Source: Phycisphaerales bacterium (GTDB taxonomy: Bacteria > Planctomycetota > Phycisphaerae > UBA1845 > UTPLA1). Taken from it: a DNA stretch of 64,000 nt. Below are positions 46,253-55,343 of this stretch, in pieces. The notes beneath the pieces were generated by a model. The model searched no databases, was not told the DNA's origin, and was given only the letters and a program-made list of their open reading frames with translations. The DNA is taken from the NCBI GenBank assembly GCA_022360095.1, contig JAKSDK010001037.1:292046-356045 (forward strand), written 5' to 3'. Positions within the stretch are counted from its first letter, which is position 1. Each line of letters opens with the position of its first letter. The translations under genes were made by a program, and so were the position numbers.

Positions 46253-47428
46253 ATGACCGGATTACACATCGTGATCGTGCCGTCCTGGTGGCCTTCGCCG
46301 GAACAGCCGTATCGCGGAATTTTTTTTACCGATTATGCCCGGGCATTTGCCGCGGCGGGCGCGAAAGTGGGCGTGGTTTTCCCCGACCTGGTGAGTCTCC
46401 GGATGATGGGATCTGGGACGACGATTCCCCTTTGGCCGAAGATCACCGAAGAGGCGCTCGACGGCATTCCGGTGATTCGCATTCGCGGACTGCATACAGC
46501 ACTGAGACAGCCGAGATTCCAGATGCACCGGTTTCGGGGATGGCTGCGCCGCGGATTGACGGTCTATCGCACGCGTTATGGTACGCCCGATCTCCTGCAC
46601 GCAATGTGCGCCATCCCGGCGGGGTGGGCCTGCACGCATTTTGATAACCCGTTGGCTGAAAAGGTGGTTGTGACGGAACTCACCGGGCCGTTTTCACTGG
46701 TGATGACACGAAGAGCCGGCGTTTCCTATGTTCGAACAGGACTCGCCAGGGCGGCGGCGGTTGTCGCCGTCAGCGAGCAAAGTCGAACGGAAATGAAAAC
46801 CGCCGGCATCAAACGCGAGATTCAGGTTTGCGGAATCTGCGTATCGAAAGCATTATTGGCGGCAGAACCTGTGAAGAAGCGTTCGGACCGGATATTAAGA
46901 GCGCTGTTTGTCGGACGGTTGACGGAGGCCAAGGGCGTTGACGAACTCGTCAAAGCCGCAGTCCGCCTGGCGCCGGAATACGAACTGGATTGGCATTTTG
47001 TGGGGCACGGGCCGATGGAACCGTTGATCCGACAACAGTTCATCGCCGCCGGTTTGCATGAGCGACTCACGTTGCACGGCGTCTGCGATCGTCATGCGGT
47101 TGTTGATTTGATGAGCCGTAGTGATTTTCTCGTGCTGCCCAGTCATGGGGAGACGTTCGGTATGGCGGTGGTGGAGGCATTGTGCATGGGATTGCCCGTT
47201 GTGGCTACGCATGGAACGGCATGTGCTGATTTCATCAGCAAAGACAACGGCAAACTTGTCAGGAAACGTGACGTAGAATCATTGACGGAGGGCCTGCGAC
47301 AACTGATCCGTGATCGTGATTCGTACAATCCTGAAGCCATCGCCGAACAAGCTCGATCGAGGTTCTCTCCCGAGGTCTTGGCGACCTGGTATGAGGGGCT
47401 GTTTCGTCGCATCGTCGGTATGGAATGA
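46253..47428 (+). CDS. GT4-type glycosyltransferase, probably leaderless
   Basis: 391 aa from ATG 46253; upstream in-frame codon at 46214 is not favoured. VPSWWPSPEQPYRGIFFTDY opens the donor fold, LRALFVGRLTEAKGVDELVK follows, and VLPSHGETFGMAVVEALCMG carries the E-x7-E-type retaining GT4 signature. It would use a nucleotide sugar in the cytoplasm. It heads a plus-strand group with an asparagine-synthase-like gene (31 bases later) and an epimerase, suggesting a modified glycan. Confidence 0.87.
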   Translation: MTGLHIVIVPSWWPSPEQPYRGIFFTDYARAFAAAGAKVGVVFPDLVSLRMMGSGTTIPLWPKITEEALDGIPVIRIRGLHTALRQPRFQMHRFRGWLRRGLTVYRTRYGTPDLLHAMCAIPAGWACTHFDNPLAEKVVVTELTGPFSLVMTRRAGVSYVRTGLARAAAVVAVSEQSRTEMKTAGIKREIQVCGICVSKALLAAEPVKKRSDRILRALFVGRLTEAKGVDELVKAAVRLAPEYELDWHFVGHGPMEPLIRQQFIAAGLHERLTLHGVCDRHAVVDLMSRSDFLVLPSHGETFGMAVVEALCMGLPVVATHGTACADFISKDNGKLVRKRDVESLTEGLRQLIRDRDSYNPEAIAEQARSRFSPEVLATWYEGLFRRIVGME

Positions 47429-47459
47429 TGATCCGTAACGAAGGTTGAAATCTATTGCA

Positions 47460-49460
47460 ATGTGCGGAATTGCCGGATTCATTCTGGACGAAATCAACCC
47501 GCAGGCGACGGCGTGGCTGACGGCGATGACCCAGCGTTTGTACCACCGCGGGCCGGACGATGGCGGGGCGGTCGTTTTCGGTATGAACGCCAGTCCGACG
47601 GTCTGTCGCGAACTAGGCTCTGCGGACGGAACCGTCGATTGGAGTTATGTACCGGTCAAGCTGGGCCTCGGGGCGAGACGGCTGGCCGTGGTGGACCGGT
47701 CTTCCGCAGGGCATCAACCCATGTCGAGCTCCGATGGTCGGGTCTGGCTGGTTTACAACGGCGAAATCTATAACCATGCGGCCGTTCGCTCAGAGTTGCT
47801 CGATCGCGGGATGCACTTCGAGGGACGGAGCGACACCGAAGTCTTGCTGTCGGCATACCGTGCCTGGGGCGTCAATTGTTTTGAGCGGTTGGAAGGCATG
47901 TGGGCCGTGGCGATCGTAGACTGGGCTGCGGGGCGCATGGTCCTTTCGCGCGATCGATTCGGCATCAAGCCGCTGTATGTTTCGCGTTTTGACGGCGGGA
48001 TGGCCTTCGCCTCGGAAATCAAGTCGCTCGTTGTCCTGCCCGGCGCGCCTGAAGGCGTTCATGAAGCACGGTTGCGAGATTTTCTTTGCGACGGCCGCGT
48101 CGACCACACGGATGACACGCTGTTCGAGAACATTTGGTCGGCTCCCGCTGGTTGTTGGATTGAACTCGATCTGCGCGCACGGGGCACGATGCATGCAGGC
48201 GGCTCGGTGCATCGTTATTGGCGGCCTCGGTATGGATGGGCCGATGCATCGGAAGAACCACGGCAGATCGCACGGTTACTCTCGGAATCGGTCACGGCTC
48301 ATCTTCAGGGAGACGTGCCGATCGGCTCTTGCCTTTCCGGGGGCTTGGACAGCTCCGCGATTGTCTCGATTGCGCACCGACAAGGAACGGAATGCGTCGA
48401 GAGTTTCCAACACTGGACTCAGCATGCCTTCACCGCATCGCTTCCCGGCTGCGATCTGGATGAAACGAAATACGCGAAAATTGTGGCCGAAGCCTGCCCG
48501 GGGCTGCAGTCTCATTTTATCGAACCGACACCGCAACGGTTGTCGGAGGACATGACATCACTGATGTGGCATCAGGAACAGCCGTTCGGCTCTCCATCGA
48601 TCTACCTTCAGTGGGAGGTCATGCGTCTGGCCCGTGAAGTCGGTATCACCGTCCTGCTGGATGGCCAGGGCGGCGACGAGCTTTTCTGCGGGTATGAGGG
48701 GTATATTCCGCCCTATCTTGCACATCTGCTGCGAAGGGGCCGTGTGCCCGCATTCCAGCGTGAATACCGTGCTGCAAAGCGGCATCACTTCCCAACCGAC
48801 GGCTTGTTGAAGCACGTCGTGGCCGCGCTGCTTCCCGAGGCGACTCGCCGGCGATGGCGCCTGCGCGGCCACATGCGCCAGCAGCCGTGGCTGGTTCGAG
48901 ATCTGTTTTCAGCCGAGGAGCTTCCGGGGATGTGTGAAGTGTTGGAACTCACGCCTCCCGATTCCGTTCAAGGCACCTGGCGCGACGCTGCGTTGTCACA
49001 ACGACTATGGGCGGTGCTGTTGCAAGACAGTTTGCCGTCGCTCTTGAGGTTCGAAGACCGTAACTCGATGGCGTTTTCGATTGAGGCCCGTGTTCCGTTT
49101 CTTGCGCGGGATTTTGTGGAACTTGCGATGAGCCTTCCCGTCTCACGGAAGATCAAAGACGGTGTTCTCAAAGTCGCCTTGCGTGAGGCGATGAAGGATA
49201 TTGTGCCGGATACAATCCTGAACCGAAACGACAAAATCGGCTTCAGCGCCCCAACCGCAGCCTGGATGCGCGGAGGTCTTCGAGACTGGTGGCAGGAGGC
49301 CTTGACCTCAAGAAGTTTCCTGGACCGAGGCTGTTTCGAACCGAAAGGCGTACTCGGACTCATCAAGCGCTTCGACGCCGGCGACGAAGCGGTCGCGCAT
49401 CATTTGTGGCGACTGGCTGCGGTCGAACAGTGGGCTCGTCAGTTCTTGGATCAAAGGTGA
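47460..49460 (+). CDS. asnB: Asparagine synthase (glutamine-hydrolysing) family protein
   Basis: 666 aa from ATG 47460, so that the second codon is the catalytic Cys (MCGIAGFILDE); the codons before it are not used. The N-terminal glutaminase domain ends with DRFGIKPLYVSRFDGGMAFA, and the C-terminal synthetase has the PP-loop SCLSGGLDSSAIVS and GQGGDELFCGYEGYIPPYL. It amidates a carboxylate with ATP and glutamine. In glycan clusters, such homologues often amidate sugar acids rather than aspartate, so asparagine synthesis is not certain. Flanked by glycosyltransferase and epimerase genes. Confidence 0.88.
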   Translation: MCGIAGFILDEINPQATAWLTAMTQRLYHRGPDDGGAVVFGMNASPTVCRELGSADGTVDWSYVPVKLGLGARRLAVVDRSSAGHQPMSSSDGRVWLVYNGEIYNHAAVRSELLDRGMHFEGRSDTEVLLSAYRAWGVNCFERLEGMWAVAIVDWAAGRMVLSRDRFGIKPLYVSRFDGGMAFASEIKSLVVLPGAPEGVHEARLRDFLCDGRVDHTDDTLFENIWSAPAGCWIELDLRARGTMHAGGSVHRYWRPRYGWADASEEPRQIARLLSESVTAHLQGDVPIGSCLSGGLDSSAIVSIAHRQGTECVESFQHWTQHAFTASLPGCDLDETKYAKIVAEACPGLQSHFIEPTPQRLSEDMTSLMWHQEQPFGSPSIYLQWEVMRLAREVGITVLLDGQGGDELFCGYEGYIPPYLAHLLRRGRVPAFQREYRAAKRHHFPTDGLLKHVVAALLPEATRRRWRLRGHMRQQPWLVRDLFSAEELPGMCEVLELTPPDSVQGTWRDAALSQRLWAVLLQDSLPSLLRFEDRNSMAFSIEARVPFLARDFVELAMSLPVSRKIKDGVLKVALREAMKDIVPDTILNRNDKIGFSAPTAAWMRGGLRDWWQEALTSRSFLDRGCFEPKGVLGLIKRFDAGDEAVAHHLWRLAAVEQWARQFLDQR

Positions 49461-49500
49461 CGACGAGGCTCGCTTCCAATGCGGCGGACCCTTTCATATC

Positions 49501-50493
49501 ATGCGCTCTATGAGAATTCTGATTACAGGCAGCGCAGGCCATCTCGGTGAAGCGATGGTACGGTCGTTACAAGACAGCCGTCATGAGGTCGTCGGAATCG
49601 ATATCCTCGAATCTTCGTTTACGACGAACGTGGGATCGATCACCGACCGCACATTCGTCGCCCGGGCACTGCATGGCGTCGATGCCGTGGTGCACGCCGC
49701 GACTTTGCATAAGCCGCATGTGGCCACGCACAGCTCGCAGGCCTTCGTCGACGTAAACATCACCGGCACGCTCAATCTCCTCGAGGGGTCGGCGCGTGCC
49801 GGCGTGAAGTCGTTCGTCTTCACAAGTACGACCAGTGTTTTCGGCCAAGCGCTTCATCCGACGGCTGGCGCGCCGGCAGTATGGGTCACTGAAGCACTTG
49901 CACCCGTGCCGCGTAACATTTACGGCGTGTCGAAGGCCGCCGCGGAGGATCTGTGCGAACTGGCACATCGTAAGGACAGGCTGGCCTGTATCATCTTGAG
50001 GACGTCACGGTTCTTTCCGGAGGAAGACGACAAGAAAGCGATGCGCGAGGCCTATGATGACGGCAATGTGAAGGCCGTCGAGTTTCTTTATCGCCGGGTT
50101 GATATCGAGGATGTGGTCAGCGCGCACCTTTGTGCACTCAACCTTGCGCCGACCATCGGCTTCGGACGTTACATCATCAGTGCGACAACACCGTTTGAAC
50201 CGAGCGATACGGCCGACCTTCGTGTTGACGCGCCCCTGATTGTTCGAAGGCGAGTTCCAAAGTACGAAGCTGAATTCTCTCGGCGCGGCTGGCGAATGTT
50301 TCCGGAAATCGATCGAGTCTATGATAACACGCTGGCACGGCGTGATCTTGGTTGGTCCCCACGCCATGACTTTGCCTCCCTTTTGGGCCGCCTGCAGGCT
50401 GACGAAGATCTGTACAGCCCGCTGGCGCGCGCCGTGGGTTCGAAGGGCTATCACGCTCAGACATTTGCGGATGGACCCTACCCGGTTGACTGA
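49501..50493 (+). CDS. NAD-dependent epimerase/dehydratase (extended SDR)
   Basis: 330 aa; ATG 49510 is an alternative start. The NAD motif is ILITGSAGHLGEAMVRSL, and the catalytic YxxxK is YGVSKAAAEDL with Ser/Thr in SFVFTSTTSVFG. NVDAHNIT-type and RTSRFFPEEDDKKAM stretches support the family. It works on nucleotide sugars in the cytoplasm. It follows asnB by 40 bases and ends before an inverted repeat. Confidence 0.85.
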   Translation: MRSMRILITGSAGHLGEAMVRSLQDSRHEVVGIDILESSFTTNVGSITDRTFVARALHGVDAVVHAATLHKPHVATHSSQAFVDVNITGTLNLLEGSARAGVKSFVFTSTTSVFGQALHPTAGAPAVWVTEALAPVPRNIYGVSKAAAEDLCELAHRKDRLACIILRTSRFFPEEDDKKAMREAYDDGNVKAVEFLYRRVDIEDVVSAHLCALNLAPTIGFGRYIISATTPFEPSDTADLRVDAPLIVRRRVPKYEAEFSRRGWRMFPEIDRVYDNTLARRDLGWSPRHDFASLLGRLQADEDLYSPLARAVGSKGYHAQTFADGPYPVD

Positions 50494-50526
50494 CACAGGC
50501 AGCATCGAAATATTTTTTGAAACCGT

Positions 50527-50583
50527 GTAGGGCATGCTGTGCTTTGCCGTTGCCGCGTTTTCTTGATGCACAGCATGCCCTAC
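50527..50583. repeat. 16-bp inverted repeat starting GTAGGGCATGC
   Basis: GTAGGGCATGCTGTGC (50527-50542) and GCACAGCATGCCCTAC (50568-50583) are exactly complementary around a 25-base loop. It lies between convergent genes and may act as a bidirectional terminator or a dispersed REP-like element. A similar GTAGGGCGGG-type short hairpin occurs near 58920-58940. Confidence 0.6.
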
Positions 50584-50609
50584 GAAATGGTCCATTTCGG
50601 TCGAGTTCA

Positions 50610-51719
50610 TTACGGCAACAACCCGAAACTCGGTTTGGAATCGAAAGCTGCGTCGTCGGTGATACGCGTCGGATTCGTACCGTCGGGGCTCATGACGTAG
50701 ATCTCATCATTGCCATCTCGGTCAGACTGGAACGCAATCCTGCTTCCATCGGGACTGAAGACCGGAAACGAATCGACGGCCCCGTCGAGCGTCAGGTTGA
50801 TCGGGTCCGTGCCGTCGACGTTCATCACGTAGATCTCACGGTCTCCGTCGCGCTCCGACACGAATGCGATCTTGCTGCCGTCCGGACTGAACACGGGAAC
50901 GAGATCAAGGGCCGCATCGTTCGTAAGGTTGGTTTGATCCGTGCCGTCCGCATTCATGATGTAAACCTCGCCGTTGCCGTCGCGTTCGGCACTAAATGAG
51001 ATTTGGCTTCCGTCCGGGCTGAAGGCCGGACTCAGGTCGTTGGCTGCGTCGTTGGTCAGCCTGGTCTGGTTCGAGCCGTCGGCGTCCATGATGTAAATCT
51101 CAAAGTTGCCGTCACGGTCGGAAGCAAAAGCGATTTGGCTCCCGTCCGGGCTGAACGCCGGAGTCAAGTCGTTGCCCGCATCGTTTGTGACGTTCATCAA
51201 GCCCGTGCCGTCGGCGTTCATGACGTAAATTTCGACATTGCCGTCGCGGTCGGAGGAGAACGCGATCTTGCTTGCGTCCGGACTGAATGCCGCAGAAAAG
51301 TCGGCAGCCCCGTCGACAGTGAGTTGGGACACGTCCGTGCCGTCGGGGTTCATGACGTAGATCTCGGCGTCGCCGTCGCGGAAGGAGTGGAATGCGATCA
51401 TCAGTGGCTCGCAGGCATCACCCGTCCCGTTGGAGTCGGCGTCGGCTTGATCGCCATTGGCCGTGGCGGGGCAGTTGTCACAAGCATCGCCCACGCCGTC
51501 TTCGTCACCGTCTACTTGATCCAGATTGGCGGCGTCGGGACAGTTATCACAGGCGTCGCCCAGTCCGTCGCCATCGCCGTCGAGTTGATCCGCGTTCGCC
51601 AACATCGAACAGTTGTCGGTATCATCGGAGACACCGTCCATGTCCATATCGCAGCCCGTGAAAACACTCAATGTCACGACAAGAAGAGAAGCAACTAAGT
51701 TATATCGTTTGAAAATCAT
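50610..51719 (-). CDS. Lipoprotein with TSP3-type calcium repeats and PD40/TolB-like propeller
   Basis: 369 aa from ATG 51719, with GGAGG upstream. A lipobox (LSVFTGC) places it in the envelope. Residues ~25-105 hold three thrombospondin type 3-like calcium repeats (LDGDGDGLGDACDNCPDAAN). Then come six nearly identical ~44-residue PD40 blades (SPDGSQIAFASDRDGNFEIY, spaced 132 bases in the DNA). The propeller class is seen in TolB-like periplasmic proteins. Function unknown. The repeated DNA makes the gene prone to copy change. Confidence 0.85.
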   Translation of the reverse strand: MIFKRYNLVASLLVVTLSVFTGCDMDMDGVSDDTDNCSMLANADQLDGDGDGLGDACDNCPDAANLDQVDGDEDGVGDACDNCPATANGDQADADSNGTGDACEPLMIAFHSFRDGDAEIYVMNPDGTDVSQLTVDGAADFSAAFSPDASKIAFSSDRDGNVEIYVMNADGTGLMNVTNDAGNDLTPAFSPDGSQIAFASDRDGNFEIYIMDADGSNQTRLTNDAANDLSPAFSPDGSQISFSAERDGNGEVYIMNADGTDQTNLTNDAALDLVPVFSPDGSKIAFVSERDGDREIYVMNVDGTDPINLTLDGAVDSFPVFSPDGSRIAFQSDRDGNDEIYVMSPDGTNPTRITDDAAFDSKPSFGLLP

Positions 51720-52104
51720 GACCAAGACCTCCATCCAATTCGCAGGCGTTCTGTTCAGCGTGCGAAGGGCTGTTTTGGTGAAGCCCCATGCTTCAACCGC
51801 TTAGGTCACAAGCGTTCTTTTGGAGAAATCACTCACGCCGTACGGGTAATCATTGAGTGCGTAAGGAGCACCGTGCACCCGCGGTCTACCCGTATCAGGT
51901 CCTAGAAGATCGCCCCGCGCCTTTCCCAAGCCTCGGTTTTCGGCCCGCCAAACCGGTTTTTTCAGCAATCAGGGAGAATTCTCAAAAACTCCGGCCCCGT
52001 TCCACTTTTTTCGTGCTGTCTGTGTCGAAGGCCTGGAGCGCCGTGCTCAGGCCGGAGACACAACTCGAGATGGCTGCCAACGGGGCGGCTGAAAGAGAGG
52101 AGAC

Positions 52105-53043
52105 ATGATGGTTCGAAGCAGAAAAGTGATGATGAAGGTGGACAGCAAGAGTATTGGCGCTGCCGGATTGTTTGCATTGGTCAACGTGACGGTCGCCGGC
52201 GCCGGAATTCTACCCGGCCCCCCGATCGCCAATGGGTTGGAACTTTGGCTGACCGCTCGTGGGGGCACCGGTACGACCGTGGATGGAGCGTCCGTGACGA
52301 GTTGGACCAGTCAGGTCGGGGGCCACGTTTTCAGCAACATCGCGGGCAACGCTCAGCCGACCTACGTGTCCGATTCCGGTGGCGGCATACCCGCCATTGA
52401 TTTCAGCCGCAGCAGTGGATTCCGAGGTGGCTTCGGTTCGAGTTCCGATTTTTTGCGCGGTTCGACCGTCTTCGTGATCGCCAGACTCGACGACTTGAAC
52501 AATCCCTCGCCACCGACTTCATTCTTCTACGGAGTTCGTCCCGTGGCTCCTGGGTCTGTAAGCACACCGAATCTCGCGCGGCGGTCCCACCCGAATGACC
52601 CGAGCCGGCCCCACGGATTGTTCCACGATGCCCGGTCGGGTGGGGCGGGCGCTACCTCGGAGCTGTTCGGCGACAACATCGAACAGGCCACAGACGGCAC
52701 GTTCAACTATTACTCTGCGCTATTCGATGTTCCTACGCCCCCGATACGCGCGAGAGCCTCGATCAACGGTGTCGAATCCGTTCTCGCACCGCCCCAATTG
52801 CCGTCGCAACATGGGCTCTACTTCGGCAATCGCGCCGACGTCTTTGTCGGCACCGATGACCAGGGTCGAAACGGTCTGGACGGGCAAATCCGTGAGCTGC
52901 TGATTTACGATCGCATCCTCAGTGATTCGGAAGTTGCGCAGGTCGAGTCCTACCTCGCCGGTCAGTCGATCGTCCCGGAACCGACAACGCTGGGATTGCT
53001 TGGCTTGACGGGCCTCGCGATGCTCCGACGCCGAAGGATTTAG
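52105..53043 (+). CDS. PEP-CTERM protein with LamG-like domain
   Basis: 312 aa (ATG 52105 or 52108, after GAGAGG). A signal peptide-like stretch (IGAAGLFALVNVTVAGAG) leads to a LamG-like concanavalin fold (GLELWLTARGGTGTTVDGAS; then DGQIRELLIYDRILSDSEVA). The C-terminus is VPEPTTLGLLGLTGLAMLRR, a textbook PEP-CTERM tripartite sorting signal cut by an exosortase. No exosortase is in the window. It is probably surface-anchored; ligand unknown. The 385 bases before it (51720-52104) hold no gene or known element that I recognise. Confidence 0.88.
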   Translation: MMVRSRKVMMKVDSKSIGAAGLFALVNVTVAGAGILPGPPIANGLELWLTARGGTGTTVDGASVTSWTSQVGGHVFSNIAGNAQPTYVSDSGGGIPAIDFSRSSGFRGGFGSSSDFLRGSTVFVIARLDDLNNPSPPTSFFYGVRPVAPGSVSTPNLARRSHPNDPSRPHGLFHDARSGGAGATSELFGDNIEQATDGTFNYYSALFDVPTPPIRARASINGVESVLAPPQLPSQHGLYFGNRADVFVGTDDQGRNGLDGQIRELLIYDRILSDSEVAQVESYLAGQSIVPEPTTLGLLGLTGLAMLRRRRI

Positions 53044-53117
53044 AAAATCCTAACGGACGCGGGGCGATACACGTCGGAAGTTGCGAGACATTGTCGATGA
53101 TGTGTCTTTTCGACGAT

Positions 53118-53200
53118 TGGGCGCGGCTGGATTCGAACCAGCGTAGGCGTAAGCCAACGGGTTTACAGCCCGTCCCCTTTGGCCACTTGGGTACACGCCC
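53118..53200 (-). tRNA. tRNA-Tyr (GTA)
   Basis: Folds as a class II tRNA of 83 bases with a long variable arm. The seven-base acceptor stem pairs (GGGCGTG with CGCGCCC) and the anticodon loop CTGTAAA gives GTA. The discriminator is A and no CCA is encoded. It converges with the PEP-CTERM gene. Confidence 0.93.
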
Positions 53201-53626
53201 GTAGCGTGGGAACCTAATGAGGAACCCTTTGGAACCCATGAAGGCACCTAACATCGCAGATGCCCAGTGTTTCATCATGGGTCGAAATGAAGGAGCCCCC
53301 GGGGAACAACCGAAGAAGTCCGCTGGAGTCAGCCTACATCCAAGACGCGGATACTATATCCGAGACCCCATTTCGAAGGCAAGCGACAACCGGGAATGCT
53401 TTGAAGGGAAAGTTGCAGTCCCGATCGGGCGTCTCATTCGAGAAATCCCGATGGGTGACTGAGAACCTCTCTTCTTGCGTGGGGCTGTAATGATGCGGTT
53501 GAGACGCTTGAAATTTTTGGTCGGCAAAGGGACCGGACGAGAACTCTTAGACGTTAAGCAAGCGGGTGTCTTCGATAAGATGATTCTGCAGCGGAAAGCT
53601 GATGACCGCTGCATAGGTCTCCATCA
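53201..53626. other. Stretch with no supported gene
   Basis: Only short overlapping reading frames on both strands are seen, none with a ribosome-binding site or family match. The upstream region of tRNA-Tyr falls here, but I see no clear promoter. Confidence 0.5.
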
Positions 53627-54019
53627 TCACGGCTTGATTCTCTGTCGACCAATCGCGGGCGCTGGCGGTGCCGCCTCCCGTTCGTATTCTTCGTCTTGTG
53701 AGTCGTTATCTTGCTCGTCTTCTCTTTCCTGTGTTTCGCCCAAGAAGCTTACGACCCCTGCGCTTGCACCACCGTCATATTCCGGCGCGGCACTCCAGGC
53801 TTTGCAGCTGGGACACTGCAACCCCTTGCCACCTTTGAGCATAAGCGTTTGGTTTTGAACCGACATCTCAAATTGATGGCCGCAACTATGGCACTTAATC
53901 GTCTCCATAATGGATTTCTGGGCGCTATCAATCTTGTCGTCACTCATGGTCGTCCAGACAAAGATGCTGATCCCGCAGAGTAAAACCAATACGCCGACCA
54001 ATACAAATTGTCTTTTCAT
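53627..54019 (-). CDS. Small membrane protein with zinc ribbon
   Basis: 130 aa. One span (VLVGVLVLLCGISIFVWTTM) is followed by IKCHSCGHQFEMSVQNQ and KGLQCPSCKAWSA, a CxxC...CxxC zinc ribbon, then a charged tail rich in Glu and Asp ending in RQRIKP. The C-terminal part is low complexity. It lies downstream of the prepilin-like gene with a 12-bp inverted repeat (54046-54080) between them. Function unknown; a link to the prepilin is possible. Confidence 0.7.
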   Translation of the reverse strand: MKRQFVLVGVLVLLCGISIFVWTTMSDDKIDSAQKSIMETIKCHSCGHQFEMSVQNQTLMLKGGKGLQCPSCKAWSAAPEYDGGASAGVVSFLGETQEREDEQDNDSQDEEYEREAAPPAPAIGRQRIKP

Positions 54020-54045
54020 CTCACCGTATCCATTCGTAACGACCG

Positions 54046-54080
54046 TGCTCCAAGAGGCACGAAATGTACCTCTTGGAGCA
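54046..54080. repeat. 12-bp inverted repeat upstream of the zinc-ribbon gene
   Basis: TGCTCCAAGAGG (54046-54057) and CCTCTTGGAGCA (54069-54080) with an 11-base loop. No U tract follows on the minus strand, so a terminator is uncertain; it could attenuate the downstream gene. Confidence 0.4.
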
Positions 54081-54120
54081 GGGCGAAGTTAACTGCAAGT
54101 TATCTCAGGCTCAACAAATA

Positions 54121-54999
54121 TCAGAGACCCTGACAAGCGTCCTGATCAACATCGGGTACAGATGGCGCCGGGAAACAATCCATGCGGCCCCAGGTTCCGC
54201 GAACCGTGATATCAAAATCCGGCAGTGAATTATAGAACGATTCCGGTCCCATGTCGGCGGTGCTCGCATGGCCGTCGCAATACGCAAGATTATATTTGTT
54301 TGTCTTGCAATGGAAGCCGACCAGATCCGTGAAGAAGCTGCCGAATACGCGACCATTGGTTCCTACTGCCTGGTAGGCCCTCATATCCATGAAGGCAACC
54401 GTGGTTCCCGTGTCGGGAATTCTGGTGATTGGGCGACCGACGATTCCAATCTGTCTGTCCGGAAGACCGCCACCCATGATCGGCATACTGTTCATGCGAT
54501 AGGAAGTGCCGTGTGTTTCGAAATAAGGCACTTCGGTGTGCGTCGGCGGGGTCGGGGCGTTAATCTTTTGCCAGCCGAAATCATTGCCCGGGCAGAGAAA
54601 TTCTCGAAAAACGCCTTGATCTCCGGGAGCGGTATTCGGGTTGAGGTCATTGCCGCCATAGAAATACCTGTTGAAGGGTCGCGTTCGAGGATCGAAGTCC
54701 TGCTCCCAATTGCTGCCGGGGTGCGTCCCGGGGCCGCCACCATATTCTGCATAGCCATCACCCCGGTAGCAGACGCCGACGCGGTGAACGGGTCCCAAGA
54801 TCTCCTTCAAATCGTCATTTGCATACGTGTGGCCCGCTTGGATCAGAGATCTGAGATTTCCAAGGCACTTTGCCTTGGAACCTTCGCATTTTGCAGCGCT
54901 AAGGGCAGGCAACAGAATGCTGATTAGCACGGCAATGATTGCGATGACCACCAACAGTTCGATTAACGTAAAGGCACGAGTTTTTTGCTTGATTGACAT
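54121..54999 (-). CDS. Type II secretion/pilin-like protein with prepilin N-terminus
   Basis: 292 aa from ATG 54999. The N-terminus KQKTRAFTLIELLVVIAIIA is a class III prepilin signal with the conserved Glu at +5 after the cleavage site. Residues beyond are a globular domain with YCDGHASTADMG near the C-terminus, a motif of the H-x9-DG type seen in planctomycete pseudopilin-like proteins (DUF1559-related). It is likely processed by a prepilin peptidase and assembled in the envelope. No secretion genes are adjacent. 55000-55343 holds no gene I can support, only a TATAAT-like box on the minus strand at 55129-55134. Confidence 0.85.
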   Translation of the reverse strand: MSIKQKTRAFTLIELLVVIAIIAVLISILLPALSAAKCEGSKAKCLGNLRSLIQAGHTYANDDLKEILGPVHRVGVCYRGDGYAEYGGGPGTHPGSNWEQDFDPRTRPFNRYFYGGNDLNPNTAPGDQGVFREFLCPGNDFGWQKINAPTPPTHTEVPYFETHGTSYRMNSMPIMGGGLPDRQIGIVGRPITRIPDTGTTVAFMDMRAYQAVGTNGRVFGSFFTDLVGFHCKTNKYNLAYCDGHASTADMGPESFYNSLPDFDITVRGTWGRMDCFPAPSVPDVDQDACQGL

Positions 55000-55128
55000 C
55001 CTACTTAACACTCCTTATTGCGTACCCGCCTTCTCTGCTCAATTCGTTCGCTCGCCTGATGTCTGTCTTACGAGACCCTGAGGACTGTTTTCGACATGAA
55101 TCATTCATACATTTTTATTGAACCCAAC

Positions 55129-55134
55129 ATTATA
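55129..55134 (-). promoter_or_regulatory. TATAAT box upstream of the prepilin-like gene
   Basis: Minus-strand TATAAT about 130 bases before the ATG at 54999. There is no good -35 element. Confidence 0.25.
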
Positions 55135-55343
55135 CCCCATTCGTAGCACGGGCGGAAGAACGTCTCCAACACGCCGCTATAACCGGTTCGAACGGGTCAA
55201 ATTCCCACGTGGCCTTTTCAGGGCTATCATTTCCAGGCGATGTCGGTGAAGTAAACTTACGAGGACGCTTTCCGGACAACTTGACCGCCGCATTTCGACC
55301 TGTTTGCCTTGGAATGTAATTGTTTATTTTACAGAAAGTTGCG

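Noticed and set aside
53217..53858. Several short frames after tRNA-Tyr
   Set aside because: They overlap one another and the zinc-ribbon gene; none has a start signal.
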